From assembly GCA_947486785.1 (NCBI GenBank), contig CANKUU010000001.1, positions 62,001 to 126,000 of the forward strand: a stretch of DNA of 64,000 bases. Reading direction: 5' to 3'. A program made the position numbers and the translations under genes. Positions 26,488 to 36,196 of the stretch are shown one piece after another. Position 1 is the stretch's first letter; every line of letters starts with the position of its first letter. Below the pieces are notes generated by a model. The model was not told the DNA's origin and made no database searches. It saw only the letters and a list, made by a program, of their open reading frames with translations. The DNA is from an uncultured Flavobacteriaceae bacterium. GTDB taxonomy: Bacteria; Bacteroidota; Bacteroidia; Flavobacteriales; Flavobacteriaceae.

Positions 26488-27534
26488 CTAAGTTTGTTGT
26501 TTTTCTTTAAAGAGATCTAATTTTCGCAACCATTTCGTTTTTCTATCAAACACAAAAATATCTAGTAAAAGCAGCAGTAATCCAGCACCTAAAAACCATT
26601 GAAATTGATCTTTATACTCTGCATACTGAGTAGCTTCAAATTCGGTTTTATCCATCTGATCTAATTGCTCTTTTATGAACTTTACGGCTTCTTCTGTTTT
26701 GGAGCCATCAATATATTGGCCGTTACCTTCTTCTGCAATTTCCTTTAAAACTTTTTCATTTAATTTGGTTATAACTACCTCACCTTGATTATCTTTTTTT
26801 AACCTTTCTAAAACGCCTTTTCTTTTAATCGGAATTGGGGCTCCTTTGGCACTTCCAACACCAATAGTATACACTTTAATGCCTGCGTCGGTTGCCTCTT
26901 CTACCACTTTTAAGGTAGCACTTTCAGAATGATCTTCACCATCAGAAATTATAAATAGTACTCTATTAGTTTGGTCTTCATCGTTATAAAAGCTACTTGC
27001 TAATTTTATCGCCTGATCTATAGCCGTACCTTGCGAGCTTAGCATATCTGTATTCATGCTTTGTAAAAACATTTTAGCTGCACCATAATCAGTAGTAATG
27101 GGTAGTTGCGGAAAAGCCTGCCCCGCATAAGCGATAATACCAATACGATCACTTGCTAATTGATTAATGATTTCTGAAACAAGCCTTTTAGCTTTTTCTA
27201 TTCTATTTGGCGCAATATCTTCGGCTAACATACTTTTAGAAACATCAACAGCAAAAACAACATCAACCCCTTCGCGTTTTATGGTTTCTAGTTTTGTTCC
27301 TATTTTAGGATTTACCAATCCAGCAATCAAAAATGCGATACCTAATAGTAAGAGTATTAATTTTAAGCTGGATTTGTAGTCAGATTTGTCGGGTGCAAGG
27401 CGTTTTAATAATGTCAGGTGTGCAAACTTTTTTTGGCTTTTCTTTTTCCATAGTTGTAGTAACACAAACAAAACCACTATGATTGGAATAATGCCAAATA
27501 AATAAAAATATATTTTTTCGTCTAACTGAACCAT
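26488..27534 (-). CDS. batB: BatB, VWA-domain membrane protein
   Basis: This 348-residue protein has two N-terminal membrane helices (about 8-28 and 58-78), a von Willebrand A domain (about 90-290) with intact MIDAS residues (DVSKSM, the TDYGAA region and ISDGEDHSE) and a C-terminal helix (about 312-330). The VWA domain faces the cytoplasm or periplasm depending on topology and probably binds a partner through a divalent metal. It starts 3 nt after batA. Confidence 0.9.
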   Translation of the reverse strand: MVQLDEKIYFYLFGIIPIIVVLFVLLQLWKKKSQKKFAHLTLLKRLAPDKSDYKSSLKLILLLLGIAFLIAGLVNPKIGTKLETIKREGVDVVFAVDVSKSMLAEDIAPNRIEKAKRLVSEIINQLASDRIGIIAYAGQAFPQLPITTDYGAAKMFLQSMNTDMLSSQGTAIDQAIKLASSFYNDEDQTNRVLFIISDGEDHSESATLKVVEEATDAGIKVYTIGVGSAKGAPIPIKRKGVLERLKKDNQGEVVITKLNEKVLKEIAEEGNGQYIDGSKTEEAVKFIKEQLDQMDKTEFEATQYAEYKDQFQWFLGAGLLLLLLDIFVFDRKTKWLRKLDLFKEKQQT

Positions 27535-27537
27535 AAG

Positions 27538-28536
27538 CTATATAAAACTTCTAAATAAAGTATTTCTTAAAATCCATTCAAGCACTAATAGAATTAGGGC
27601 GGCTAAAACCCAAGGTCTAAATTTTTCTTCGAATCGAGTATATTTAAATTCCTCTATTTCTGTTTTTTCAAGTTTGTTTATTTCGTCGTAAATTTTTTCT
27701 AGTTTTTCATTGTCGGTCGCTCTAAAATATTTACCACCAGTATTCGCTGCAATTTCTTTCAATAGTTCTTCATCAATTTCTACTTGACGCATACCAAACC
27801 TAAAAGAACCATCGAGATTATATGCTACTGGCGATAAGGCATTTCCATTGGTTCCTAAGCCAATAGTGTAGGTTTTTATACCATATTCTACCGCAAGATC
27901 AGAGGCGGTTTTTGGTTCTATAAAACCAGAATTATTTACTCCATCGGTGAGTAAGATGATAATTTTACTAATCGCTTTGCTTTCTTTAAGTCGGTTTACA
28001 GCCGTTGCCAGACCCATTCCTATGGCGGTACCATCGTCTAGTTGGCCAAAAGCAATATCTTTTAATGAACGCACTACAATAGATTTATCGCTAGTTATGG
28101 GTGTTTTGGTATATGCTTCACCTGCATATGCTACGAGTCCTATTCGATCACTAGGTCTTTTTTTAATGAAATCGGCAGCAACTTTTTTTAAGGCAGCCAA
28201 TCTATTAGGCTTTAAATCGCGAGCAAGCATACTTGACGAGACATCGATGGCCATTACGATATCAATACCTTCAGTTTTTTTTGTTTTTGTAGATACGTCT
28301 TTTGATTGAGGGCGAGCGATTGCGATTATTATTGCGGCTAAGGCTAAAAGCCTAAGTAGAAATAATAAAGGTTTTAGTCTTGTAAGAATATCAGTTTCAG
28401 AAAATCCTTTTATACTTGAAATTTTAAGTGATGCAGTTTGTTCTTTTCGTTTAAAATAGTACCACAGCGCAGCTAGTGGTAGCAATAAAAGCAACCAAAA
28501 AAAATCTGGATTTGCAAACTGAACATTTGTAAACAT
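27538..28536 (-). CDS. batA: BatA, VWA-domain membrane protein
   Basis: This 332-residue protein has the same layout as BatB: membrane helices at about 10-28 and 55-76, a VWA domain with MIDAS motif DVSSSM and LTDGVNNSG, and a C-terminal membrane helix. The two probably form a hetero-complex. Its ATG overlaps the stop of the upstream 555-residue gene by one base (TAATG). Confidence 0.9.
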   Translation of the reverse strand: MFTNVQFANPDFFWLLLLLPLAALWYYFKRKEQTASLKISSIKGFSETDILTRLKPLLFLLRLLALAAIIIAIARPQSKDVSTKTKKTEGIDIVMAIDVSSSMLARDLKPNRLAALKKVAADFIKKRPSDRIGLVAYAGEAYTKTPITSDKSIVVRSLKDIAFGQLDDGTAIGMGLATAVNRLKESKAISKIIILLTDGVNNSGFIEPKTASDLAVEYGIKTYTIGLGTNGNALSPVAYNLDGSFRFGMRQVEIDEELLKEIAANTGGKYFRATDNEKLEKIYDEINKLEKTEIEEFKYTRFEEKFRPWVLAALILLVLEWILRNTLFRSFI

Positions 28537-30203
28537 TATACTTGATTTTTTACTTCTAAGGTTGCTAAAATACGATCAACAATTTTTTGTGCATAAATAT
28601 CATCTTTTAACCAGGTAAGTAGCAAGGCTTGCTGAAAACCTTTACCTCCAAATAAAATAAAGGTGTATTTGCCTGAGACAAGCTCATTTGATTCTTGATC
28701 TTTAAATTTGCCCGAACCATAGAATTTAATTCCTTTAATACCAGAAAGACTTTTATATTCTTCTTCTTTAGCAATAATATTTTTAGCCCCCATAGCTTGA
28801 AATTGCTGCAATTGCGTTTCTTTTTCTTTTCCAAAATCGGGCTCTTGTTGCGGGTTTGCGAACGTAGTTGATACGGCTGTAATCGTAAACAATTTTTTGG
28901 GGCTGTGGTAGCTAAACTTTTGTAGCTCTTTTATAACTCCTTTTAATTCTGGAGTAAGTTTAATTTCCTCTCGCTTTAATATCTTGGGGGTTTCAATTTT
29001 TATTGGTGGATAACCGTAAGAACTTTGTACCCATTCACTTTCTAAAAGCAATTTGGTTGGGTGTCTTAAAATGGTGTCTTTGGTATATTCAAAGCCAAAA
29101 TAATACGCAGCGCTTATACACGAGATGAGCAGAAAACCAGCCAATAGTGCTAATGAAATTTTTAATCTTTTCTTCTTCTCTTTTATCGCTAAGGCTTCTA
29201 AATATGCCTCTTGTTGTAGTAGTTCTTCTTCGGTAGGCTCTGGTATGGCATTATGTGTTTTAACTACGATATTTTCTATCGCTTTTCGGTCTTGTTCTGC
29301 AACGGATGTTTCTGGTTTTGTTTTTGCAAATTTTACTAAATCTGCAGTTTGTAGTACTCTTTTAAACTGGCTAATGGTATCTTTATCTAACTCTAAATCA
29401 CCAGCATCTGACATAAGCTCTAATTTGGTAATAAGCTGATCGGTAGTGCTTTCTAATGCAGAAACTTGTACATCTTCTTCTAAGTAAGAACGAACGATAT
29501 CGGTAAGTTCTGAATAATATTTTTTGTATTCGTCTTGAATTAGATATCTGGAGTTCTCTAATTGCTTTAGTTCTAATAAAGCTCTATCATATGCAGGTAA
29601 TAAGGCAACTTTTTCTTCTTCCGATAGTGGTTTTTTTCTAGAGAAGAACCAATACAGTAATCCACCAATTATTAAAATACCTAGTAAAACACCTAGCGCT
29701 ATTTTCCACCAATCAGAATTGCTTTCTTCAACAGGTATAATCGGTTTTATATCATACATTTTTTGGTTTAAGGTATCTACCGGAATGTTGGCTACCGATA
29801 TTCTGGTAGAATCGGTAAAAAAACCTTTACCATTAATTTCTATAAGTTGTGGAGGTAATTTGTATGAACCAGAGTCAAACTGTGTAAGCGCGTACGATTT
29901 TATTAAGGTGAGTCGATCTTTTTTTCTGGTGGTATCTGTAGTAAAAGCTTCTACGGTTTCTAAAGGTGAAAATGTTTGTCCTTCAGGAAAAATGACACTA
30001 GAAGTAGAATCCGTATCAACGCTAACTGTCCATATCAGTTGCTCGCCAATTCGAATGGATGTAGTGTCAACCTTGGTTTTAATATTCGGAGATGTTTGGG
30101 CATATCCGAGGAAAGAAAAACAAACAAAAAAGTAAGCGATAAAGTATCGTTTTTTAAGTGCTATTTGTGTTTCTACCTTTAAATATTTGTTTTTAGGCAT
30201 CAT
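28536..30203 (-). CDS. Bat-operon membrane protein with BatD-like N-terminal region
   Basis: This 555-residue protein has a signal peptide (about residues 18-36, ending GYAQ), a short periplasmic beta-domain (IRIGEQLIWTVSVDTDS, about 50-70, the sort seen at the start of BatD), a membrane helix (about 167-187), a cytoplasmic helical region (about 190-330), another helix (about 346-367) and a periplasmic C-terminal domain of about 190 residues. It sits between the DUF58 gene and batA, where Bacteroidota often carry such a protein. The C-terminal domain, with KFSYHSPKKLFTITAVS, is not recognised. Confidence 0.65.
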   Translation of the reverse strand: MMPKNKYLKVETQIALKKRYFIAYFFVCFSFLGYAQTSPNIKTKVDTTSIRIGEQLIWTVSVDTDSTSSVIFPEGQTFSPLETVEAFTTDTTRKKDRLTLIKSYALTQFDSGSYKLPPQLIEINGKGFFTDSTRISVANIPVDTLNQKMYDIKPIIPVEESNSDWWKIALGVLLGILIIGGLLYWFFSRKKPLSEEEKVALLPAYDRALLELKQLENSRYLIQDEYKKYYSELTDIVRSYLEEDVQVSALESTTDQLITKLELMSDAGDLELDKDTISQFKRVLQTADLVKFAKTKPETSVAEQDRKAIENIVVKTHNAIPEPTEEELLQQEAYLEALAIKEKKKRLKISLALLAGFLLISCISAAYYFGFEYTKDTILRHPTKLLLESEWVQSSYGYPPIKIETPKILKREEIKLTPELKGVIKELQKFSYHSPKKLFTITAVSTTFANPQQEPDFGKEKETQLQQFQAMGAKNIIAKEEEYKSLSGIKGIKFYGSGKFKDQESNELVSGKYTFILFGGKGFQQALLLTWLKDDIYAQKIVDRILATLEVKNQV

Positions 30204-31070
30204 TTATCCTCTTCGTTTAAAATACCCTAATAATTTTTTTGTGTAACTCTCATCAACTCTACAATCTAACACGCCACTACCAGATTTGGCAAATGTTTCT
30301 TTAAAATACATAACTCGTTCATTATAGTATTTTTCATAAGCCAAGCGTACTTTTTTTGATTGGGTATTTACTAATTTTGTAACCCCTGTTTCTGCATCTT
30401 TAAGTTGCACCATTCCGATATTAGGAATTGATTCTTCTCTTGGATCATAAACACGAATACCAGTAACATCGTGTTTATTACCGATAATTTTCATGGTACG
30501 CTCATACTCGTCAGCAATGAAATCTGAGAGCACAAAAACGATGGCTTTTTTCTTCATTACATTTGTCAAGTACTTTAAGGCGCCTGCAATATCAGTTTTA
30601 TTGCTTTGAGGTTTAAATTCTAATAATTCTCTTATGATGCGTAATACATGACTTTTTCCTTTTTTAGGAGGGATAAAAAGTTCTACTTGATCAGAAAAAA
30701 GAATTAAACCAGCCTTATCATTGTTTTGCAGCGCCGAAAAAGCAAGTGTAGCTGATATTTCGGTAATTATATCTTTCTTAAACTGATTAGTTGTTCCAAA
30801 GAGTTCAGACCCACTGACATCAACCATTAACATCATAGTGAGCTCACGTTCTTCCTCAAAAACTTTTATAAAAGGTTCGTTGTAGCGTGCTGTTACATTC
30901 CAATCAATACTTCTTACATCATCACCAAATTGATATTGACGAACTTCGCTAAAAGTCATACCTCTACCCTTAAAGGTCGAATGGTATTCCCCACCAAAAA
31001 TATGGTCAGAAAGACGACGCGTCTTTATCTCAATTTTACGAACTTTTTTAAGTAATTCTTTGGTATCCAT
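30204..31070 (-). CDS. DUF58 domain protein
   Basis: This 288-residue soluble protein has the DUF58 block SEVRQYQFGDDVRSIDWNVT (about 41-60) and a VWA-like fold with DVSGSELFG (about 88-96). DUF58 proteins accompany MoxR ATPases and are probably their direct clients or adaptors. It lies between moxR and the 555-residue membrane protein; its stop abuts the next ATG directly. Confidence 0.9.
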   Translation of the reverse strand: MDTKELLKKVRKIEIKTRRLSDHIFGGEYHSTFKGRGMTFSEVRQYQFGDDVRSIDWNVTARYNEPFIKVFEEERELTMMLMVDVSGSELFGTTNQFKKDIITEISATLAFSALQNNDKAGLILFSDQVELFIPPKKGKSHVLRIIRELLEFKPQSNKTDIAGALKYLTNVMKKKAIVFVLSDFIADEYERTMKIIGNKHDVTGIRVYDPREESIPNIGMVQLKDAETGVTKLVNTQSKKVRLAYEKYYNERVMYFKETFAKSGSGVLDCRVDESYTKKLLGYFKRRG

Positions 31071-31156
31071 CTTTTGCTTAGTAAACAGTAGACATTAGTA
31101 GCATTTAGTCACATCAATGTGGTTTTAAAAAACCACCAATTGTAACTGTAAACTTT

Positions 31157-32158
31157 TTAAGGTACTTCTATTTCGTTTACTATCTTTTTGATGATTTCTT
31201 CAGAGGTAATATTTTCAGCTTCAGCTTCATAGGTAATACCAATACGATGCCGTAGTACGTCGTGTACAACCGCGCGAACATCTTCAGGCACTACATACCC
31301 TCTTCGTTTTATAAAGGCATAACATTTAGCTGCAGTTGCTAAATTTATACTTCCACGTGGTGATGCTCCAAAACTGATAAGCGCTTTTAAATCCTCGAGA
31401 TTATATTTTTCAGGATAGCGTGTTGCAAAAACAATATCTAGAATATATTTTTCAATTTTTTCATCCATGTAAACTTCACGAACCGCTTTTTGAGCACTTA
31501 AAATTTGATTTAAGCTTACCACAGGGTTTACCTGATCATAAACTCCACGAAGATTTTGCCTCATAATCAGTTGCTCCTCGTTCATTTTCGGATAATCTAT
31601 TACGGTCTTTAACATAAAACGATCTACCTGAGCTTCGGGCAATGGGTAGGTGCCTTCTTGCTCAACAGGGTTTTGCGTTGCCATAACTAAGAAAGGCTTT
31701 TCTAGTACAAAAGTTTGATCACCAATAGTAACCTGCTTTTCTTGCATTGCTTCTAAAAGGGCCGATTGAACTTTTGCAGGTGCTCTGTTAATTTCATCTG
31801 CTAACACAAAATTGGCGAAAATTGGACCTTTTTTAATCGAAAAATCATTTTCTTTCATGTTAAAAATCATAGTACCTACAACATCGGCAGGTAATAAGTC
31901 TGGTGTGAATTGAATTCGACTAAAATCGCCTTTAACTGCTTTTGATAAGGTGTTAATTGCTAAAGTCTTTGCAAGACCAGGTACCCCCTCCAACAATATA
32001 TGACCCTGTCCTAAAAGTCCAATAAGTAATCTTTCAACCATATGTTTTTGGCCTACAATTACTTTATTCATTTCTAACATAAGAAGATCGATAAAAGCAC
32101 TTTCTTGAGCTATTTTCTCATTTACTGCGCTAATGTCGACGGTAGTATTTTCTTCCAT
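31157..32158 (-). CDS. MoxR-family AAA+ ATPase
   Basis: This 333-residue AAA+ protein has Walker A EGVPGLAKT (about 58-66), Walker B LADEINRAP (about 117-125), sensor 1 ATQNP and arginine-finger region PEAQVDRF, with the C-terminal lid (GASPRGSINLATAAK). MoxR ATPases act as chaperones that insert cofactors or activate VWA-protein complexes; here the partners are the DUF58 and Bat proteins downstream. It is the first gene of the operon. Confidence 0.93.
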   Translation of the reverse strand: MEENTTVDISAVNEKIAQESAFIDLLMLEMNKVIVGQKHMVERLLIGLLGQGHILLEGVPGLAKTLAINTLSKAVKGDFSRIQFTPDLLPADVVGTMIFNMKENDFSIKKGPIFANFVLADEINRAPAKVQSALLEAMQEKQVTIGDQTFVLEKPFLVMATQNPVEQEGTYPLPEAQVDRFMLKTVIDYPKMNEEQLIMRQNLRGVYDQVNPVVSLNQILSAQKAVREVYMDEKIEKYILDIVFATRYPEKYNLEDLKALISFGASPRGSINLATAAKCYAFIKRRGYVVPEDVRAVVHDVLRHRIGITYEAEAENITSEEIIKKIVNEIEVP

Positions 32159-32786
32159 AAAACTTAATAAATTAATTCTTGTGATCTATGTTCGGTTGAT
32201 TTAGTTCTGCAAATTGAAAATTTATTAATTGAGACGCTGTTAACAATTGGTTAAAAATTACTTTAAACGCCTATTTTTATGATGTTTTTAAGTGTTTCTG
32301 CGTATTTAATTTTTAAAAACGTTAATCTTTTTAAATATTGTCTTTCTTAAGTTTTTTATTACGCCCTTAATTTGTTCTCAAAATCACACAAGATGCCCCC
32401 ATAAAGAGAAGGTTTAAAAGTTGTCGGTTAAGAGTTAATTTGATGTTTTTATTTTTTAATTTCACCAAAGCGGTTAGCGTGGTATAACCGTTTCTAAAAT
32501 AGCAACTTATTTGATAAATTTGGGCTAATTTTTTGCTACAACCTACACCGATAAAATAACTTGTTTACTATATTTTAGGGTACATTATTTTGGTATTGGT
32601 TTCAATCGTAGCATATGATGGCAGTTACTTTAAAGAGTTAAATTTGGGCGTTTATTTTAGTACATTTATTTAGATCAAAAACGTTTAACAAAATGATTAT
32701 AATAACAACAAAAATGAAGTTCGCAGGTGTAAATCAGGTATGTGTACTAAGCTAGTAGCTAATAAAAAGTTGTCTAAATAAAAAAT
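32159..32786. other. Gene-free divergent region between moxR and the SDR gene
   Basis: AT-rich, with no frame that looks coding. It should hold the promoters of both flanking units; TCAATTTG (about 32211-32218, minus) is one base off the -7 consensus for moxR. A weak hairpin CGGTTA/TAACCG lies near 32470-32492. Confidence 0.5.
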
Positions 32787-33539
32787 ATGAACAAAACAGC
32801 ATTAATTACAGGCGCCACAAGTGGTATAGGAAAAGCAACAGCACTATTGTTCGCTGAAAATAAGATTAATTTGATTCTTTGTGGTAGACGACAAAAGCGA
32901 TTAATAGAACTAAAAACCGAATTAGAATCAAAGACAAAGGTAGCAACCCTAAATTTTGATGTACGTAATAAAACTGCTGTTGCAGCGGCAATAGCTTCGT
33001 TATCTGACGATTTTTCTAAAATTGATATCTTAATTAATAATGCAGGAAACGCCCATGGAATGGATACTATTGATGAGGGTAGTGTGGATGATTGGGACGC
33101 AATGATAGATATTAACGTAAAGGGATTGCTTTATGTTTCGAAAGCGATTATACCGAAAATGGTGTATCAAAAAAGTGGCCACGTAATAAACATTGGTTCT
33201 ACTGCAGCAAAAGAAGTTTACCCGAGAGGAAATGTATATTGCGCGAGTAAACACGCCGTTGATGCTATAAATCAGGGCATGAGAATAGATTTAAATGCGC
33301 ACGGAATAAGAGTTGGTGCCGTTAACCCTGGACTGGTAGAGACCGAATTTAGTAAGGTGCGCTTTAAAGGTGACGAGTCACGAGCCAAAAATGTGTATAC
33401 TGGTTTTCAGGCTTTAAAAGCAGAAGATATAGCCGATATTATTTATTTTGTAGTCACCCGACCCTATCATGTAAATATAGCCGATTTGGTTGTTATGCCT
33501 ACTGCACAGGCCTCTTCAACCATAATTAATAAATCCTAA
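32787..33539 (+). CDS. Short-chain dehydrogenase/reductase (YdfG-like)
   Basis: This 250-residue classical SDR has the cofactor motif TGATSGIGKA (residues 8-17), NNAGNAHG, and the catalytic Ser-Tyr-Lys in NIGSTAAKEVYPRGNVYCASKH. The basic residues GRRQKR after strand 2 point to NADP(H). The pattern is close to YdfG-type 3-hydroxy acid dehydrogenases acting on serine or malonic semialdehyde, but the substrate is inferred only. It is a single-gene unit. Confidence 0.87.
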   Translation: MNKTALITGATSGIGKATALLFAENKINLILCGRRQKRLIELKTELESKTKVATLNFDVRNKTAVAAAIASLSDDFSKIDILINNAGNAHGMDTIDEGSVDDWDAMIDINVKGLLYVSKAIIPKMVYQKSGHVINIGSTAAKEVYPRGNVYCASKHAVDAINQGMRIDLNAHGIRVGAVNPGLVETEFSKVRFKGDESRAKNVYTGFQALKAEDIADIIYFVVTRPYHVNIADLVVMPTAQASSTIINKS

Positions 33540-33896
33540 ATAATGATAAGGGCTAGCTTGTTTAAGCCACTTAAAAAACTGAAAAGCGGAGTAAAACAAT
33601 AAACTTTTACACTAAATTTTATAAGAAGGGTACTGTTAAATTTGCAGCAAAGGAATATGCACAGCAAATAGCGCACACAATCAATATTAATTTGTTAAAA
33701 GTAATTCAGCTTAAAGATAAAGCCAAATACCTCTTTTGTTTATCTAGATAGCCTTGTTGTTACTCATCTCGCCAAAACTAGGCTTTTTAGATGTTAAATG
33801 TAAGGCGTTACCCGTTACCCAAGCTATACGCCTAGTTTGTAAACGAAAGTATGCTTCGTAATTTATTTGAGAATTAAAATAGAAATAAACAGGTTG
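33540..33896. other. Gene-free stretch with a possible coding remnant
   Basis: No intact gene. On the plus strand a stop-bounded frame without ATG (about 33574-33750) reads NFYTKFYKKGTVKFAAKEYA and on to a stop, with protein-like composition; it may be a remnant of an unknown gene. No terminator is clear. Confidence 0.3.
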
Positions 33897-34841
33897 CTAA
33901 TTAAAGATCATTTCTTTAGTTGGTAGTGCGGGTATAGCACCAAAATTTGTGGTTGTAATTGCCCCAGCTTTATTAGCTTTCTTTACCATTTCTAGTAATA
34001 ATGGCACATTTTCTTGTAGTTCGTTTATATTGTCTAAGGCGGCAATTTGCATTAAAAGACAGCCAATAAAAGCATCACCTGCACCTGTAGTATCTATAGG
34101 ATTAACATTAAAACTAGGGATGGTTTCTTTTAGGGTTGGGGTACTTAAAAAAGTACCTTTAGCACCCAAAGTAATTGTTATAATCTGAGTTCCAACTTTA
34201 TGTAGAAAATCGCATGCCTCGTAAATGTCTTTTTTACCGGAGATCAGTTCTGCTTCTTCAAGACTAAACTTACATAAATGAGATTTTTCAATATAGGGCA
34301 AGCATTTTTTAATAAAATTCACCTCATTTTCTTTCCATAGATCTCCCCTAAAATTCGGATCAAAACTAATAAAAGTGTCTTGTGTTAAGGCATCAAAAAA
34401 ATAACGTCCGTAAGCTTTTTCCAACTCACCTCCTAGTAGTGCGGTGGCAGCGCCTAAATGTAAAATGCTTTTTTTAAAACCTACTTTAACAGAGGGGTCG
34501 TACACTAATTCCTTATCAGCCCCTCGGCTAAAAACAAAATCTCGCTCCCCTTCATCAGCAATTGAAACAAATGCTAATGTTGTAAATGTTTTTGAGCGTT
34601 GGGCTAAAGAAATATCTACCTCGTGTTTTTCTAAAATATCCAATAAAAAATCACCAAACTTGTCATAGCCTACACAACCAATGAATTTAGATTTGCCACC
34701 TAATTTGGCAATTGCACAAGCAACGTTTGCAGGTGCTCCGCCTGCTTTTTTAGTAAATTCGGTTACTTTTGAAAGGTCATTTCCTTGCTTTTCTGCAACG
34801 AAATCAATTAAGAGTTCACCAATACAATAGATGTTTTTCAT
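33897..34841 (-). CDS. PfkB-family sugar kinase (fructokinase-like)
   Basis: This 314-residue kinase has GELLIDFV at the start, the glycine motif KAGGAPANVACAIAKLGG (about 32-49) and the signature DTTGAGDAFIGCLL (about 248-261) with the catalytic Asp. The GGAPANVA pattern and overall length are those of bacterial fructokinases, so fructose to fructose-6-phosphate is the likely reaction. No sugar transporter or glycosidase is adjacent. A good promoter lies about 35 nt upstream. Confidence 0.85.
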   Translation of the reverse strand: MKNIYCIGELLIDFVAEKQGNDLSKVTEFTKKAGGAPANVACAIAKLGGKSKFIGCVGYDKFGDFLLDILEKHEVDISLAQRSKTFTTLAFVSIADEGERDFVFSRGADKELVYDPSVKVGFKKSILHLGAATALLGGELEKAYGRYFFDALTQDTFISFDPNFRGDLWKENEVNFIKKCLPYIEKSHLCKFSLEEAELISGKKDIYEACDFLHKVGTQIITITLGAKGTFLSTPTLKETIPSFNVNPIDTTGAGDAFIGCLLMQIAALDNINELQENVPLLLEMVKKANKAGAITTTNFGAIPALPTKEMIFN

Positions 34842-34875
34842 GCTAAGATAAAATCAACAAAGAGCAAGATAGGTA

Positions 34876-34907
34876 CAAAATTAGGCTTTATCTAAAATTT
34901 TAAACAA
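34876..34907 (-). promoter_or_regulatory. Putative promoter of the fructokinase-like gene
   Basis: On the minus strand TTG (34907-34905), 21 nt and TAATTTTG (34883-34876) match the Bacteroidota consensus. The predicted leader is about 30 nt. Confidence 0.5.
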
Positions 34908-35007
34908 AATATAAGCGAATCTTTCTTAGGTGTTCAATAGAATTTCTTCAAGATTTATTTTTTAATTTTTAAGCGTTACAGTAATGTTTTTAGCTTTAGT
35001 ACTACCG

Positions 35008-35038
35008 TTGTATGATTGTGTATTAATTGTTATCTTTT
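35008..35038 (+). promoter_or_regulatory. Putative promoter of the SPFH gene
   Basis: TTG (35008-35010), 20 nt and TATCTTTT (35031-35038). The -7 box has one mismatch, T for the final G. Confidence 0.35.
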
Positions 35039-35062
35039 AAAAAATTATCTAAATAAAAAAAC

Positions 35063-36193
35063 ATGGGCTTATTTGATGAAATTAAGAAAAAACTTAGTCA
35101 TGAATTTATCGATATTATTGAGTGGCTTGATAGTACTGATAATACGATCGTTCATCGCTTTGAACGTTATCAAAATGAAATAAAAAATAATGCAAAGCTT
35201 ATTGTTCGCGAAGGGCAAGTCGCTGTTTTTGTTAATGAAGGCACTTTGGCAGATGTCTTTAAACCAGGCACTTATGATTTAACAACGAAAAACTTGCCAA
35301 TTTTAACCACTTTAAAAGGTTGGAAATATGGATTTGATAGTCCCTTCAAAGCAGAGGTTTATTTCGTAAACACACGTCTTTTTACAGATGAAAAATGGGG
35401 TACAAAAAACCCTTTTATACTGAGTGATGAACGTTTTGGTTTGGTAGAAATTCGTGCTTTTGGCACCTATAGTTTCAAGATATTAGATGCGGGTAAATTT
35501 GTAGTTGATGTGGTTGGAACTGATGGTAATTTTACAAATTATGAGATAAATGAACATCTTAAAAGTTTAATTGTAACGCGTTTTACTGATACAATGGGTG
35601 AAGCTAATCTGCCTATAGAATTATATGCTGCAAATACTTCAGAATTATCAGAAACCTGCCAAGAGGTTATGCAACCAGAATTTGGTAGCGTAGGTATTAA
35701 ATTAGAAAAATTTTATATCGAAAATGTATCAATACCCGAAGAGCTCAAAAAAGAGATATTTGAATATAGTAGATTAGATAAGCTTGATATGGCCAAATTA
35801 ACCCAATTTAAGGCAGCTAAAGCTATGGAAGCGGCTGCCACAAATGATGGCGGAACAGCAGGTGCTGGCATGGGTATGGGCATGGGTTTTGCTCTGGCTC
35901 AACAAATGGGTAATATGATTAACCCTCAAACTTCTAATCAAGGTTTTGGTGGCGCACAAGGGGCTACACCGCCCCCAATGCCAACACCGACAATGTATTA
36001 TTACGCAGTAAATGGTCAGCAAATGGGTCCAGTATCATTAGATAAATTAAAAGAATTATTTGCAAGTAGAGCGGTAAATAAAGACTCTTTAGTTTGGAAG
36101 CAAGGCATGCAAAATTGGTTAACTTTAAAGGAGATAGAAGAATTAAAATCATTTTTAGGTGGTAATACGCCACCCCCATTGCCAACAGTATAA
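35063..36193 (+). CDS. SPFH-domain protein with C-terminal GYF_2 domain (YdjI-like)
   Basis: This 376-residue protein has an SPFH/band-7 domain (about 25-250) of the YdjI or virion-core-like type (QVAVFVNEGTLADVFKPG, ERFGLVEIRAFGTYSFKI). A Gly/Met/Gln-rich linker (about 265-310) and a GYF_2 domain (about 312-370, YYAVNGQQMGPVSLDKLKEL and DSLVWKQGMQNW) follow. The Pro-rich end TPPPLPTV could be bound by another GYF-like domain. No signal peptide. The next gene, 3 nt on, encodes a zinc-ribbon membrane protein, the pairing seen in Bacillus ydjI/ydjG, where it supports PspA at the membrane. A role in membrane-stress scaffolding is inferred; no pspA gene is in the window. Confidence 0.8.
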   Translation: MGLFDEIKKKLSHEFIDIIEWLDSTDNTIVHRFERYQNEIKNNAKLIVREGQVAVFVNEGTLADVFKPGTYDLTTKNLPILTTLKGWKYGFDSPFKAEVYFVNTRLFTDEKWGTKNPFILSDERFGLVEIRAFGTYSFKILDAGKFVVDVVGTDGNFTNYEINEHLKSLIVTRFTDTMGEANLPIELYAANTSELSETCQEVMQPEFGSVGIKLEKFYIENVSIPEELKKEIFEYSRLDKLDMAKLTQFKAAKAMEAAATNDGGTAGAGMGMGMGFALAQQMGNMINPQTSNQGFGGAQGATPPPMPTPTMYYYAVNGQQMGPVSLDKLKELFASRAVNKDSLVWKQGMQNWLTLKEIEELKSFLGGNTPPPLPTV

Positions 36194-36196
36194 AAA

